Origin: Aeromicrobium sp.
GTDB taxonomy: Bacteria; Actinomycetota; Coriobacteriia; Anaerosomatales; Anaerosomataceae
Direction of reading: 5' to 3'
NCBI GenBank assembly: GCA_015351705.1
Contig: JADIIM010000043.1
Coordinates: 21,063 to 85,062, forward strand
Length of the DNA: 64,000 nt
Part shown: piece by piece, positions 33,748 to 41,376 of the stretch
How positions within the stretch are numbered: position 1 is the first letter of the stretch
Layout: the number at the start of each line of letters is the position of its first letter
The notes under the pieces: generated by a model
Told to the model about the DNA's origin: nothing
What the model saw: the letters and a program-made list of their open reading frames with translations, nothing else
Database searches by the model: none
Translations under genes and position numbers: made by a program

Positions 33748-34353
33748 GTGGACGAGACGGTCGATCTCCCCTATCCCCAGTACCGATGTGCCACGTGCGG
33801 CCGGGAGCTGCCGCTGACCGAGGCGCGCCTGACGGTCACGTGCGGCGACCATCGGCCGGCGCGCGAGGACGCGGACGTCTCCGTGCGCCCGGCCACGCCC
33901 GCAGACCGGCACGACATCGAGGACATCTGCGACCAGGCGCTGGGGGAGACCGAGGTCGACGTCTTCGGCCGCACGTTCGACGTGCTCGCGGCGGAGAATC
34001 TCGTCGCCGTCGCCGAGGAGCGTTTCGCCGGGCTCATCTCGCTGGCCGGAGACGGTGGCGATCTCGGCATCGTGTTGCTGAGCGTCTACCCCGGCTTCCA
34101 GGGCAAGGGCGTGGGCTCGGCACTCGTGGAGGCCGCGGTCTCACGCGCCGCCGGGCGCGGGCTCCCGGCGGTCAAGGTTGCCGTGAGCAACGATGACGTC
34201 CCGTCCTTCTCGTTCTACCAGCGGCACGGGTTCGTGATCGACAGCGTCGCGCGCGGCGTCCTCGCCGATCGGTACGGGTCGGCCGAGCCCGGCTTCTCGG
34301 GCATCCCCGTTCGCGATGAGATCCGGCTGCGCCGCCCGGTCGCTCCGCGCTGA
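33748..34353 (+). CDS. GNAT acetyltransferase with N-terminal zinc-ribbon-like segment
   Basis: A 201-residue protein. Residues 9-32 (YPQYRCATCGRELPLTEARL then VTCGDH) have a CxxC and CxxH spacing suggesting a small zinc knuckle. Residues 42-190 form a GNAT fold with the acetyl-CoA loop VYPGFQGKGVGSALVEAAVS near 113-132 and VSNDDVPSFSFYQRHGF near 146. It probably acetylates a small molecule or protein amine; the substrate is unknown. GTG 33748 is preceded by GGAAGGA at about 7 bases. Confidence 0.8.
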   Translation: MDETVDLPYPQYRCATCGRELPLTEARLTVTCGDHRPAREDADVSVRPATPADRHDIEDICDQALGETEVDVFGRTFDVLAAENLVAVAEERFAGLISLAGDGGDLGIVLLSVYPGFQGKGVGSALVEAAVSRAAGRGLPAVKVAVSNDDVPSFSFYQRHGFVIDSVARGVLADRYGSAEPGFSGIPVRDEIRLRRPVAPR

Positions 34354-34387
34354 CGTCGTACGCTCCGCCACACGGAAGGACCCACGG

Positions 34388-35032
34388 ATGCTCCGCGATC
34401 CCGCCCGGTTTCCGCTGCTCGCGCTCGTATGCGCGTGCGTGACCGTGCTCGCCGCAGCGACGGGATGCTCCACGCTCGGCGGGACCGACACGCCGGCTGG
34501 CCCCGCGTTCGCCAACGTGACGCCGTCGTCGCTTGTGATCGGCGCGCTGCCGGGCGATGTGCCCGGACCGCTTGGCGCCGCCGTCGAGCAGGGACTGTTC
34601 GACGCGCACGGCGTCGATGTGACGTTCGTGGAGCTGGCCACGCCCGCCGAGCGTGACGCAGCGCTCGCCGCGCGCTCGGTCGACGCCGTGATCGGCGACA
34701 TCGCCTCCGGCGCGGCGCTCGAGGCCTCGGGGGCGCAGATCACGCTCGCCGCGGTCGTGGACGACGGCGCCACCGTGGACCCGGCCGTCGGCTCGCGCGT
34801 GTTGATCGTCGCCGACGAGTACATCGCGCTGCCGGCCGGTATGCTCGCTGTGCGGGCGGTGCTCCGCGCGTGGGACGACGCGCTTGCCTCGATGCCGCCG
34901 GAGTCTCACACCTACCCGCTCGCTGCGCCACCGGCAGCGGCGGTCGTCGACCCGGTCCTCGCGTCGCTCGTGGCCGACGGCGTGATACCCGATGCGATCC
35001 GCTACGCCGACCTCGTTCTGGACCTGAGGTGA
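34388..35032 (+). CDS. Short substrate-binding lipoprotein of an SsuA/TauA/NMT1-like ABC importer
   Basis: A 214-residue lipoprotein. The signal peptide and lipobox VLAAATGC place the lipid-modified cysteine at about residue 27. The mature part begins LVIGALPGDVPGPLGAAVEQ then GLFDAHGVDVTFVELATPAE, typical of SsuA/NMT1 periplasmic binding proteins. It is about 100 residues shorter than usual: the N-lobe looks normal and the C-lobe is reduced. Its neighbours are the matching ATPase and permease. Possible substrates are sulfonates, nitrate, taurine or a thiamine precursor; sequence does not decide. ATG 34388 has GGAAGGA at 7 bases. Confidence 0.72.
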   Translation: MLRDPARFPLLALVCACVTVLAAATGCSTLGGTDTPAGPAFANVTPSSLVIGALPGDVPGPLGAAVEQGLFDAHGVDVTFVELATPAERDAALAARSVDAVIGDIASGAALEASGAQITLAAVVDDGATVDPAVGSRVLIVADEYIALPAGMLAVRAVLRAWDDALASMPPESHTYPLAAPPAAAVVDPVLASLVADGVIPDAIRYADLVLDLR

Positions 35033-35033
35033 T

Positions 35034-35822
35034 GTGGTGGCCGGCGTCGCGATCGAGGGGCTGAGCGTCACCTACGACGGCGTCGACCGCAGCGTCGACG
35101 CGCTCACATCGCTCGACCTCACCATCGCCGACGGCGAGCCGGTCGCCATCATCGGGCCGTCAGGCTGCGGCAAGTCCACGCTCCTGCTCGCGATCGCCGG
35201 CCTCGTCGCTCCCGCGGCCGGTCGCGTGTCCGTCGGCGGACGGTCCGTGGAAGGCCCACGACTGCACACTGCGCTCATCCTCCAGGACTTCGGTCTGCTG
35301 CCCTGGAAGACGGTCGCGCACAACGCCGCGCTCGGCCTCGAGATCCGCCGGGTCCCCGCACCCGAGCGGGAGCGCCGGGTGGCCGAGGCGCTCGAGCGCG
35401 TCGGTCTTGCCGAGTTCGCGCACGCCTATCCGGCCGAGCTGTCCGGCGGCATGCGTCAGCGGCTCGCCCTCGCCCGCGCGCTCGCGCTCGAGGCCGACCT
35501 GTTGCTGATGGACGAGCCGCTCTCCGCCCTCGACGCGCTGACGCGCGAGGACCTCCAGGGTCTGCTGCTGTCGGTCTGGCGCCAGCGGGCGCATACGTCG
35601 CTCCTGGTGACCCACTCCATCGAGGAGGCCGTCTTCCTCGGCCGCCGCGTGGTCGTGCTCACGCCACGTCCGGGACGGGTGGCCGCGGTGGTGGAGAACC
35701 CGCGCCAGGGCGATGAGGGCTTCCGCGACACGCCCGCGTTCTACGAGCGGTGCGCGGAACTGCGCGCGCTGCTTGCCGCCGAGGGCGCTTTTGACGACCG
35801 CGCGCTGACGGAGGCCGAGTGA
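35034..35822 (+). CDS. ABC transporter ATP-binding protein (SsuB/TauB/NrtD type)
   Basis: A 262-residue ATPase. Walker A is GPSGCGKST at about residues 43-51, the Q-loop is LILQDFGLLPWKT near 81, the signature is LSGGMRQRLALARAL near 136, Walker B is LLLMDEPLSALDALTRED near 155, and the H-loop is VTHSIEEAVFLG near 189. The QDFGLLPWKT form is typical of the taurine/sulfonate/nitrate group. It begins one base after the lipoprotein stop and ends overlapping the permease start. Confidence 0.92.
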   Translation: MVAGVAIEGLSVTYDGVDRSVDALTSLDLTIADGEPVAIIGPSGCGKSTLLLAIAGLVAPAAGRVSVGGRSVEGPRLHTALILQDFGLLPWKTVAHNAALGLEIRRVPAPERERRVAEALERVGLAEFAHAYPAELSGGMRQRLALARALALEADLLLMDEPLSALDALTREDLQGLLLSVWRQRAHTSLLVTHSIEEAVFLGRRVVVLTPRPGRVAAVVENPRQGDEGFRDTPAFYERCAELRALLAAEGAFDDRALTEAE

Positions 35823-36577
35823 TGGGCGGCCTGACACGCCGGGTGCTCGGCTATGCGAGCGCCTCCCTCCTCCTGCTCGTGGGCTGGCATCTCGTGGCGG
35901 TCCTCATCGACTCGCCCGCCTTGCCCGGACCGGTGCCGGCACTTGCCGCGTTCGGCCGGCTGTTCGCCGCAACGCTTCTGCCGGAGGTGCTCGTGAGCGG
36001 ATGGCGGGTCGCGATATCGATGGCGATCGGCACCGCGCTCGCGGTCCCGCTGGGTCTCGTCATCGGGAGAAGCCCCCGGCTCGACGCGGTCTGCGGGCCT
36101 CTGATCTTCCTGACGTATCCGGTCCCCAAGATCGTCTTCCTGCCGGTGCTGCTCGTGCTGCTGGGCATCGGGAGCCTCTCGAAGATCACGCTGATCACGC
36201 TGATCGTCTTCTTCCAGATCCTCGTGACGGCACGCGACGCGGCCCGGGGCATCCCGGCTGCGAGCGTTCTGTCCGTGCGTTCGCTCGGCGCGGACCGCTG
36301 GCAGGTGTTCCGGCACGTGGTCGTTCCCGCCGCACTGCCCGACGTCTTCACCGCTCTGCGCATCAGCACGGGTACGGCGATCGCGGTGCTGTTCTTCACC
36401 GAGTCGATCGCGGGCACCGACGGCATCGGCTACTACATCATCGATGCGTGGAGCCGTCTTGCGTACACCGACATGTTCGCCGGGATCGTGGCGATGGCGC
36501 TTCTCGGCGTGGTCCTGTACGAGGCCCTCGAGGTCGCCGAGGCGCGCATATGCCGATGGGCGCGCGTGGGGCGGTAG
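35822..36577 (+). CDS. ABC transporter permease (SsuC/TauC type)
   Basis: A 251-residue permease with about six helices. The EAA loop AARGIPAASVLSVRSLGADR at about residues 141-160, followed by WQVFRHVVVPAALPDVFTAL, contacts the ATPase. The conserved FLTYPVPKIVFLPVLLVLLG lies near residue 94. ATG 35822 overlaps the ATPase stop and has GGAGG about 7 bases upstream. It completes a compact three-gene importer. Confidence 0.92.
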   Translation: MGGLTRRVLGYASASLLLLVGWHLVAVLIDSPALPGPVPALAAFGRLFAATLLPEVLVSGWRVAISMAIGTALAVPLGLVIGRSPRLDAVCGPLIFLTYPVPKIVFLPVLLVLLGIGSLSKITLITLIVFFQILVTARDAARGIPAASVLSVRSLGADRWQVFRHVVVPAALPDVFTALRISTGTAIAVLFFTESIAGTDGIGYYIIDAWSRLAYTDMFAGIVAMALLGVVLYEALEVAEARICRWARVGR

Positions 36578-36621
36578 GGCTTCGTTCTTCGCACTCCACC
36601 GAGCAGGCCCGGACGAGTAGG

Positions 36622-37737
36622 CTAAGGGGTCAGATTCATCGGATGGCAGTTGAGGCACAGTCCGTCATACGTGGCCACCAGAAGCCTGCGGTTCGTCGAT
36701 TCGTGTGGGAAGTTCTGAAAGCGCGGGTTGCCCGTGGCAGAAACCCCATCGAGTGATGGCGCGAAGGGCTCGGCGTCGCCCGTGGACCCATCTCCGGTCA
36801 GGACCCCGGCCGCGCGAGCGTCCTCGTGGCACTGCTGGCAGATCGGAGCGTGACCTGACTGTTCCGGAGTACGCGGGTACGGCATCAGGTACCCACGGTT
36901 CGAACCGCCCAGGCCGCCCCATGTTCCAAACTCGGCGTCCGGGAACCCGGTGATAGAGATGACCGTCTGGGACGTCGGCTCGTCGGACGCCAGGCGCGAG
37001 ATGTAGCCGTAGTGGAACGGCGTGTCCGTGGTCGCTTCGGAGTCGACAGGATGACTGTGGGTCTCGACGGTATCCGGCCCGCGGCCCTGGTGGCACCCAA
37101 GGCACCAGTCTGAACCGTACGTGGTCACGGGCTCCTCGGCCATGCCGGGTCGTTGCCGCAGCAGCTTGCTGCTCGGCAAGGCGACCGGCTGCATGCTGTG
37201 TCGGATGCGGTCCCCGAGGAACAGGTCGACCGCCTCGGTCCCGTGAGGCGAATGGCAGTCGCTGCAGGTGAGGGTGCCGGAAAGACCCGAGAACGACATG
37301 CTGACCGGGCCGCCGGTCTCGGCGTCGCCACCCGGGACGGTTCGGGTGCTATCGATGCTGTGCCCTGACGCCACGGCATCCGGGCCGAGCCGCGCGGCCA
37401 CAGCGCCGTACACGCCGCGGCCCTGCGTGCCGTCGTGGCAGGTGAGGCAGGTGTCCGTGATAGTCGGGCCTGGCAATAGCGCCAGCGCTCCGGCCGGGGC
37501 GCTATGAACGCTGTGGCACACCGCGCACTTGCGCGACGTCGTGGTGTAGTGGCCATGTGGGCCGACATACCCCTGGAAGTCCGGCCACTGGTGGCAGGTG
37601 GGGCAGTTGGTCGCCCACTCTCCGGGTGCCGGGATCGTGCTGGTCGACTCATCGAACGCAGCCGCGGGGGTGACCCAAAGCACGGAGACCACTGCGAGGG
37701 CGGCGGCCAACAGGGTGGTCTTGGCACAACGGCGCAT
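36622..37737 (-). CDS. Secreted heptaheme c-type cytochrome
   Basis: A 371-residue protein. Residues 1-27 are a signal peptide (TTLLAAALAVVSVLWVTPAA then AA). Seven CxxCH heme-binding motifs follow in order: CPTCH, CAVCH, CLTCH, CSDCH, CLGCH, CQQCH and CLNCH. CSDCHSPHGTEA and CAVCHSVHSAP resemble the doubled-CXXCH family of anaerobic multiheme proteins. It is presumably extracytoplasmic and carries electrons to a terminal acceptor. No other cytochrome or maturation gene is in the window. Its only close neighbours are signalling genes. Confidence 0.9.
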   Translation of the reverse strand: MRRCAKTTLLAAALAVVSVLWVTPAAAFDESTSTIPAPGEWATNCPTCHQWPDFQGYVGPHGHYTTTSRKCAVCHSVHSAPAGALALLPGPTITDTCLTCHDGTQGRGVYGAVAARLGPDAVASGHSIDSTRTVPGGDAETGGPVSMSFSGLSGTLTCSDCHSPHGTEAVDLFLGDRIRHSMQPVALPSSKLLRQRPGMAEEPVTTYGSDWCLGCHQGRGPDTVETHSHPVDSEATTDTPFHYGYISRLASDEPTSQTVISITGFPDAEFGTWGGLGGSNRGYLMPYPRTPEQSGHAPICQQCHEDARAAGVLTGDGSTGDAEPFAPSLDGVSATGNPRFQNFPHESTNRRLLVATYDGLCLNCHPMNLTP

Positions 37738-37793
37738 GAGTCTATCCGTTCGCTGCTAGCGATCGAGTATCGTGGGTGCCACAGCGTAAGAGA

Positions 37794-37806
37794 ACTTCAG
37801 TGAAGT
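37794..37806. promoter_or_regulatory. Inverted repeat upstream of the cytochrome gene
   Basis: ACTTCA and TGAAGT are separated by one base, 57 bases upstream of the cytochrome start and next to TATAG. A dimeric regulator site is possible; no regulator is identified. Confidence 0.3.
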
Positions 37807-37850
37807 ATAGCCCATCACAACAGGGGCAGACAGCGCCTTCACCAGGGGAA

Positions 37851-38225
37851 TCAGCCGTCTAGCATACGCTCGACATGAGCACGCAGGTCCGCCGGCGTGA
37901 ACGGCTTGGTCAGGTAATCGTTACATCCGAGCGATTCGCCGAGTGCGAGGTCGGCCTGCTGGGCCGCTGTGGTGAGCATCATGACCGGGATGTCGGCAGT
38001 CTCGGGGCGCTTGCGCATGAAGCGCAGGACCTCCCAGCCATCGAGCTTGGGCATGGTGACGTCGAGCAGCACGAGGTCAGGGGAGCGACTCAGCGCGAGC
38101 TCGAGCGCCTCCTCGCCGTCGATCGCCTCGATCAGCTCGTGGTCCAGCGAGCGCAGCGCGGCCTTGACCAGCATGCGGATCTGCTGATTGTCGTCAGCGG
38201 TCAGGATGACGCGTTGCGTCGTCAC
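37851..38225 (-). CDS. Single-domain response regulator (CheY-like)
   Basis: A 124-residue receiver domain without output. The acidic pair is ADDN (residues 10-13), the phospho-acceptor is LVLLDVTMPKLDGWEV near residue 54, and the switch lysine is in DYLTKPFTPADL near 104. GTG 38225 was chosen over the longer frame because it gives a normal CheY-like length. It is the last gene of the minus-strand signalling operon and can only pass phosphate or bind a partner. Confidence 0.88.
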   Translation of the reverse strand: MTTQRVILTADDNQQIRMLVKAALRSLDHELIEAIDGEEALELALSRSPDLVLLDVTMPKLDGWEVLRFMRKRPETADIPVMMLTTAAQQADLALGESLGCNDYLTKPFTPADLRAHVERMLDG

Positions 38226-38253
38226 GGCAGCCCCTTGCTCGTGCGGCGTCGTG

Positions 38254-38709
38254 TCAGTCCCGGTCGCGGTGCATGATCTCCACGATCTTGGAGAGCTTTG
38301 CCTCGCGCCTGCCGCGCTCGCGCTCGAACGCTTCACGCCGTGCCGGGTCGAGCATCGCCGAGATGTGATCCGCGACCTCGGAGGGCTTGAACGGCTTGGG
38401 CAGGTAGTCACTGTACGGGTCCGACGCGATCTCCCGGTGCTGCTCCTCGAAGGTCCCGGCTGCTGACAGGAAGAGGATCGGAGTCTCCTTCGTGTCCTCC
38501 TTCTGGCGCAGACGGTCGTGCACCTGATGGCCGGTGAGTCCGGGCATCATGACGTCGAGCACGATGAGGTCAGGTTTCTCGGCTGCGGCCATGCCCACGG
38601 CCTGTAGGCCGTCCTCGGCCTCGAGCACCTCGAATCCGCGGTTGGTGAGCGCCACGTTCAGCAGCTTTCGGATCGACGGCTCGTCATCGACGACGAGGAT
38701 CTTCTTCAT
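38254..38709 (-). CDS. Single-domain response regulator with C-terminal helical tail
   Basis: A 151-residue protein. A receiver domain covers residues 1-118: VVDDEPSIRK, IVLDVMMPGLTGHQ with the phospho-Asp, and DYLPKPFKPSEVADH. A basic/acidic helix follows (residues 120-151, REAFERERGRREAKLSKIVE). It has no DNA-binding domain. Its ATG overlaps the stop of the next upstream regulator by one base. Confidence 0.88.
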   Translation of the reverse strand: MKKILVVDDEPSIRKLLNVALTNRGFEVLEAEDGLQAVGMAAAEKPDLIVLDVMMPGLTGHQVHDRLRQKEDTKETPILFLSAAGTFEEQHREIASDPYSDYLPKPFKPSEVADHISAMLDPARREAFERERGRREAKLSKIVEIMHRDRD

Positions 38710-39092
38710 CACTCGGTCCCTTCCCCCGCTTCGGACAGCAGTTCCATCACCTGGCTGACCAGGTCCTTCGGCGTGAACGGCTTGCAGATGTATTCGCGAG
38801 CGCCGCACGCCAGCCCTTCTTCGACCTCGGCCTTCTGGCTCTTGGCCGAGAGCATCGCAACCGGGATGTCGGCGATCGCCGGGTCCGCCTTGATCTCCCG
38901 GAGTGCGTCGTAACCGGTCATGACCGGCATCATCACGTCGAGGAGGATGAGGTCGGGCATGACCTCGCGCGCCAGCCGCACCGCCTCGCCGCCATCGGAC
39001 GCCTCCACCACTTCATACCCGCGATTGCCGAGCGTGAAGGAGACCAGTTTTCGGATGTGCGGCTCATCGTCCGCGATCAGGATGCGGCTCAC
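38709..39092 (-). CDS. Single-domain response regulator
   Basis: A 127-residue CheY-like receiver: IADDEPHIRKLVSFTL, LILLDVMMPVMTGYDA with the phospho-Asp near residue 52, and YICKPFTPKDLVSQV with the lysine near 105. It overlaps the hybrid kinase stop by 4 bases and the following regulator by one base, so the block is translated in order from the kinase. Confidence 0.9.
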   Translation of the reverse strand: MSRILIADDEPHIRKLVSFTLGNRGYEVVEASDGGEAVRLAREVMPDLILLDVMMPVMTGYDALREIKADPAIADIPVAMLSAKSQKAEVEEGLACGAREYICKPFTPKDLVSQVMELLSEAGEGTE

Positions 39093-41245
39093 TGGCTCAC
39101 CCCGTCGTGCAGGACGGACTCGATGCGGGACACGAACTCGTCGGCGTCGAACGGCTTGCAGATCTGCTCGGCAGCCAGGCTCAGAACGTCGGCGCGCTCA
39201 CGATCGAAGTGGTACGCCGACATGATGACCACCGGGATGTCGGCGGTGGCCTCGTCGGTCTTGAGCGCCTGCAGCACCTCATACCCGTCCATGACCGGCA
39301 TGCGCAGGTCCAGAAGGATCGCGTGAGGCTTGCGCTGGGTGATCGCCGCCATCGCCTCCTTGCCGTCGTAGGCCGCCATGACCGCATAACCGCGCTGCTT
39401 GAGCGTGCGGGACAGCAATTCCACGATAGCCTTGTCGTCATCGACGACGAGCACCACGGGCGATGCCACCGAGCCAACGAGGTCGTCGATCACGCCGAGC
39501 AGGCGGGTCTTGTCCACCGGCTTCTCGAGGTAGCCGGTGGCGCCCATGCGGTGGCTCTTGCCCTCGTCGCAGATGATGGAGAGCACCACAACGGGGATGT
39601 CGCGCGTCTTCTCGTCGGCCTTGAGCTTCTGCAGCAGGTCGAAACCGGCTCCCTCGTCGAGCATGACGTCGAGTGTGATGACCCGCGGCTCGAAGTCGAT
39701 GGCCGACCGCCACGCCTCCTCGGCGGAGAAGGCCTTGACCACCTCGTACCCGCGGCGCGACAGGTACGTCGCGATGAGGTTGGCGACGTCCTCGGAGTTG
39801 TCCACGACCAGGATCCGACCGCCGGGTGTGCCGAGTGGGCCCTCGAGCGATGGCGTGCGGACGAGCTGCGCCGAGGCGAGCGGCAGCTCGAACCAGAACG
39901 TGGAGCCTGCATCGGGCTCGCTCTCAACGCCCACGCGACCGCCGAGCAGTTCGATGATGCTCTTGCAGATCGACAGCCCCAGGCCGGTGCCGCCGATCTC
40001 GCGGGTGAGCGATGAGTCGACCCGGTAGAACTTCGTGAACAGCCGCGCCTGGTCCTCCGGCGCGATGCCGATGCCGTGATCGGTGATCGCCACCCGGACG
40101 GCTTCATCCACCCCGAATGCTCGAACGTCCACGTCACCGCCGGCAGGCGAGTACTTGATGGCGTTGCTGATGAAGTTGATGAGCACCTGCCCGATGCGGT
40201 CGGGGTCTCCGGCGGCCTTCGGCAGGTCGTCGGGCAGCTCCACGTTGATCTTCCGGCCCTGCTGGTCGAGCACCGCGCGGAACGTGTTGACGGCGCCGTC
40301 GATGCGCTCGGCAAGGTCCAGCGGTTGGACCTTGAGCACGATGCGCCCGCTCTCGATTCGCGAGATGTCGAGCATGTCGTTGATGAGCTCGACCAGGCGG
40401 TCAGAGTTCTCCTTCACTATGGAGAGGAACTCATGCTGAATCTCGTTGATCTCGCCCGCCTCACCATCGAGGATCAAGTCGATGTAGCCCTTGATGGAGG
40501 TGAGCGGTGTGCGGAGCTCGTGACTCACGGTGGAGACGAACTCGTTCTTCATCTGAGTCGCTTCGCGCTCGGAGGTCACGTCGCGTATCGTCATGACCGC
40601 GCCCATGTACGAGCCGGTATCGTCGAGCACGGGGTCGAGCCGAACATCGACGATCCGGTGCTCGGGCTCCTCCATGCGGACCTCGCGCAGCTGCGACCCG
40701 GTATCGCGCAAATCGCCTTCCGGGCCGAGGCCGAAGAGCGACCAGGGCTCATCCATGCGACCCACCACGGACTCGGCCCCCTTGCCGAGCATGCGCTCGG
40801 CGGCGGGATTCATGAACGTGATGCGGCCGGTGGTGTCGAAGATGAGCAGGCCGTCACCGGTGCTCGAGAGCACCGCCTCCTGTCGGCGCCGGATACGCAT
40901 GATCTCGCTGTCATCGCGGATCGTGATGACGGCAGCGTGCTCATCGCCGTCGGCGTAGGGCGACACGATGCACGTGTAGTCAAGACCTCCGCGCTCCATC
41001 ACCCAGGTCGCTGCCTGGCGGTCGTGAAGCGCGGTCTCGATCGCCACCACAAGGCCGGGGAACGCATCGCCATCGATCTCCCGTTTGACGGTCGCCTGAC
41101 GGTCGACCTCGAGGATCTCGGCGGCGCGTTCGTTCATGACGCGGACCGTGCGGTCCGGCGCGATGGCGATGAGCCCCTCGCTCGTGCCGGCCAGAAGCGC
41201 CCGTATGTGAGCGTTGCAGCGACGTTCTTGCGTGACGTCAGGCAC
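39089..41245 (-). CDS. Hybrid sensor histidine kinase with PAS domains and two receivers
   Basis: A 718-residue soluble kinase. Residues 10-110 and 125-225 are PAS domains (STGDGLLIFDTTGRITFMNP). Residues 230-295 form HisKA with SHELRTPLTSIKGY carrying the phospho-His. Residues 340-460 form HATPase_c (NFISNAIKYSPAGGDV; GTGLGLSICKSIIELLGG). Residues 475-590 are receiver 1 (VITLDVMLDEGAGF; GYLEKPVDK). Residues 595-718 are receiver 2 (ILLDLRMPVMDGYE; ICKPFDADE). There is no membrane segment, so it senses an internal cue. GTG 41245 was chosen because AGGGGG lies 5 bases upstream; GTG 41281 is an alternative. Confidence 0.88.
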   Translation of the reverse strand: MPDVTQERRCNAHIRALLAGTSEGLIAIAPDRTVRVMNERAAEILEVDRQATVKREIDGDAFPGLVVAIETALHDRQAATWVMERGGLDYTCIVSPYADGDEHAAVITIRDDSEIMRIRRRQEAVLSSTGDGLLIFDTTGRITFMNPAAERMLGKGAESVVGRMDEPWSLFGLGPEGDLRDTGSQLREVRMEEPEHRIVDVRLDPVLDDTGSYMGAVMTIRDVTSEREATQMKNEFVSTVSHELRTPLTSIKGYIDLILDGEAGEINEIQHEFLSIVKENSDRLVELINDMLDISRIESGRIVLKVQPLDLAERIDGAVNTFRAVLDQQGRKINVELPDDLPKAAGDPDRIGQVLINFISNAIKYSPAGGDVDVRAFGVDEAVRVAITDHGIGIAPEDQARLFTKFYRVDSSLTREIGGTGLGLSICKSIIELLGGRVGVESEPDAGSTFWFELPLASAQLVRTPSLEGPLGTPGGRILVVDNSEDVANLIATYLSRRGYEVVKAFSAEEAWRSAIDFEPRVITLDVMLDEGAGFDLLQKLKADEKTRDIPVVVLSIICDEGKSHRMGATGYLEKPVDKTRLLGVIDDLVGSVASPVVLVVDDDKAIVELLSRTLKQRGYAVMAAYDGKEAMAAITQRKPHAILLDLRMPVMDGYEVLQALKTDEATADIPVVIMSAYHFDRERADVLSLAAEQICKPFDADEFVSRIESVLHDGVSQ

Positions 41246-41376
41246 GATGACCCCCTGTGTGCGGGCAGACGCATCCACCACCTTATTCGGATGAAATCAC
41301 CTGAATCCTGCCCGGCCGCAGGGTGCTGTACGATAGAAGCCACTTGCAGGAGTTCCCAGTCGGAGAGGAGGCGGCG

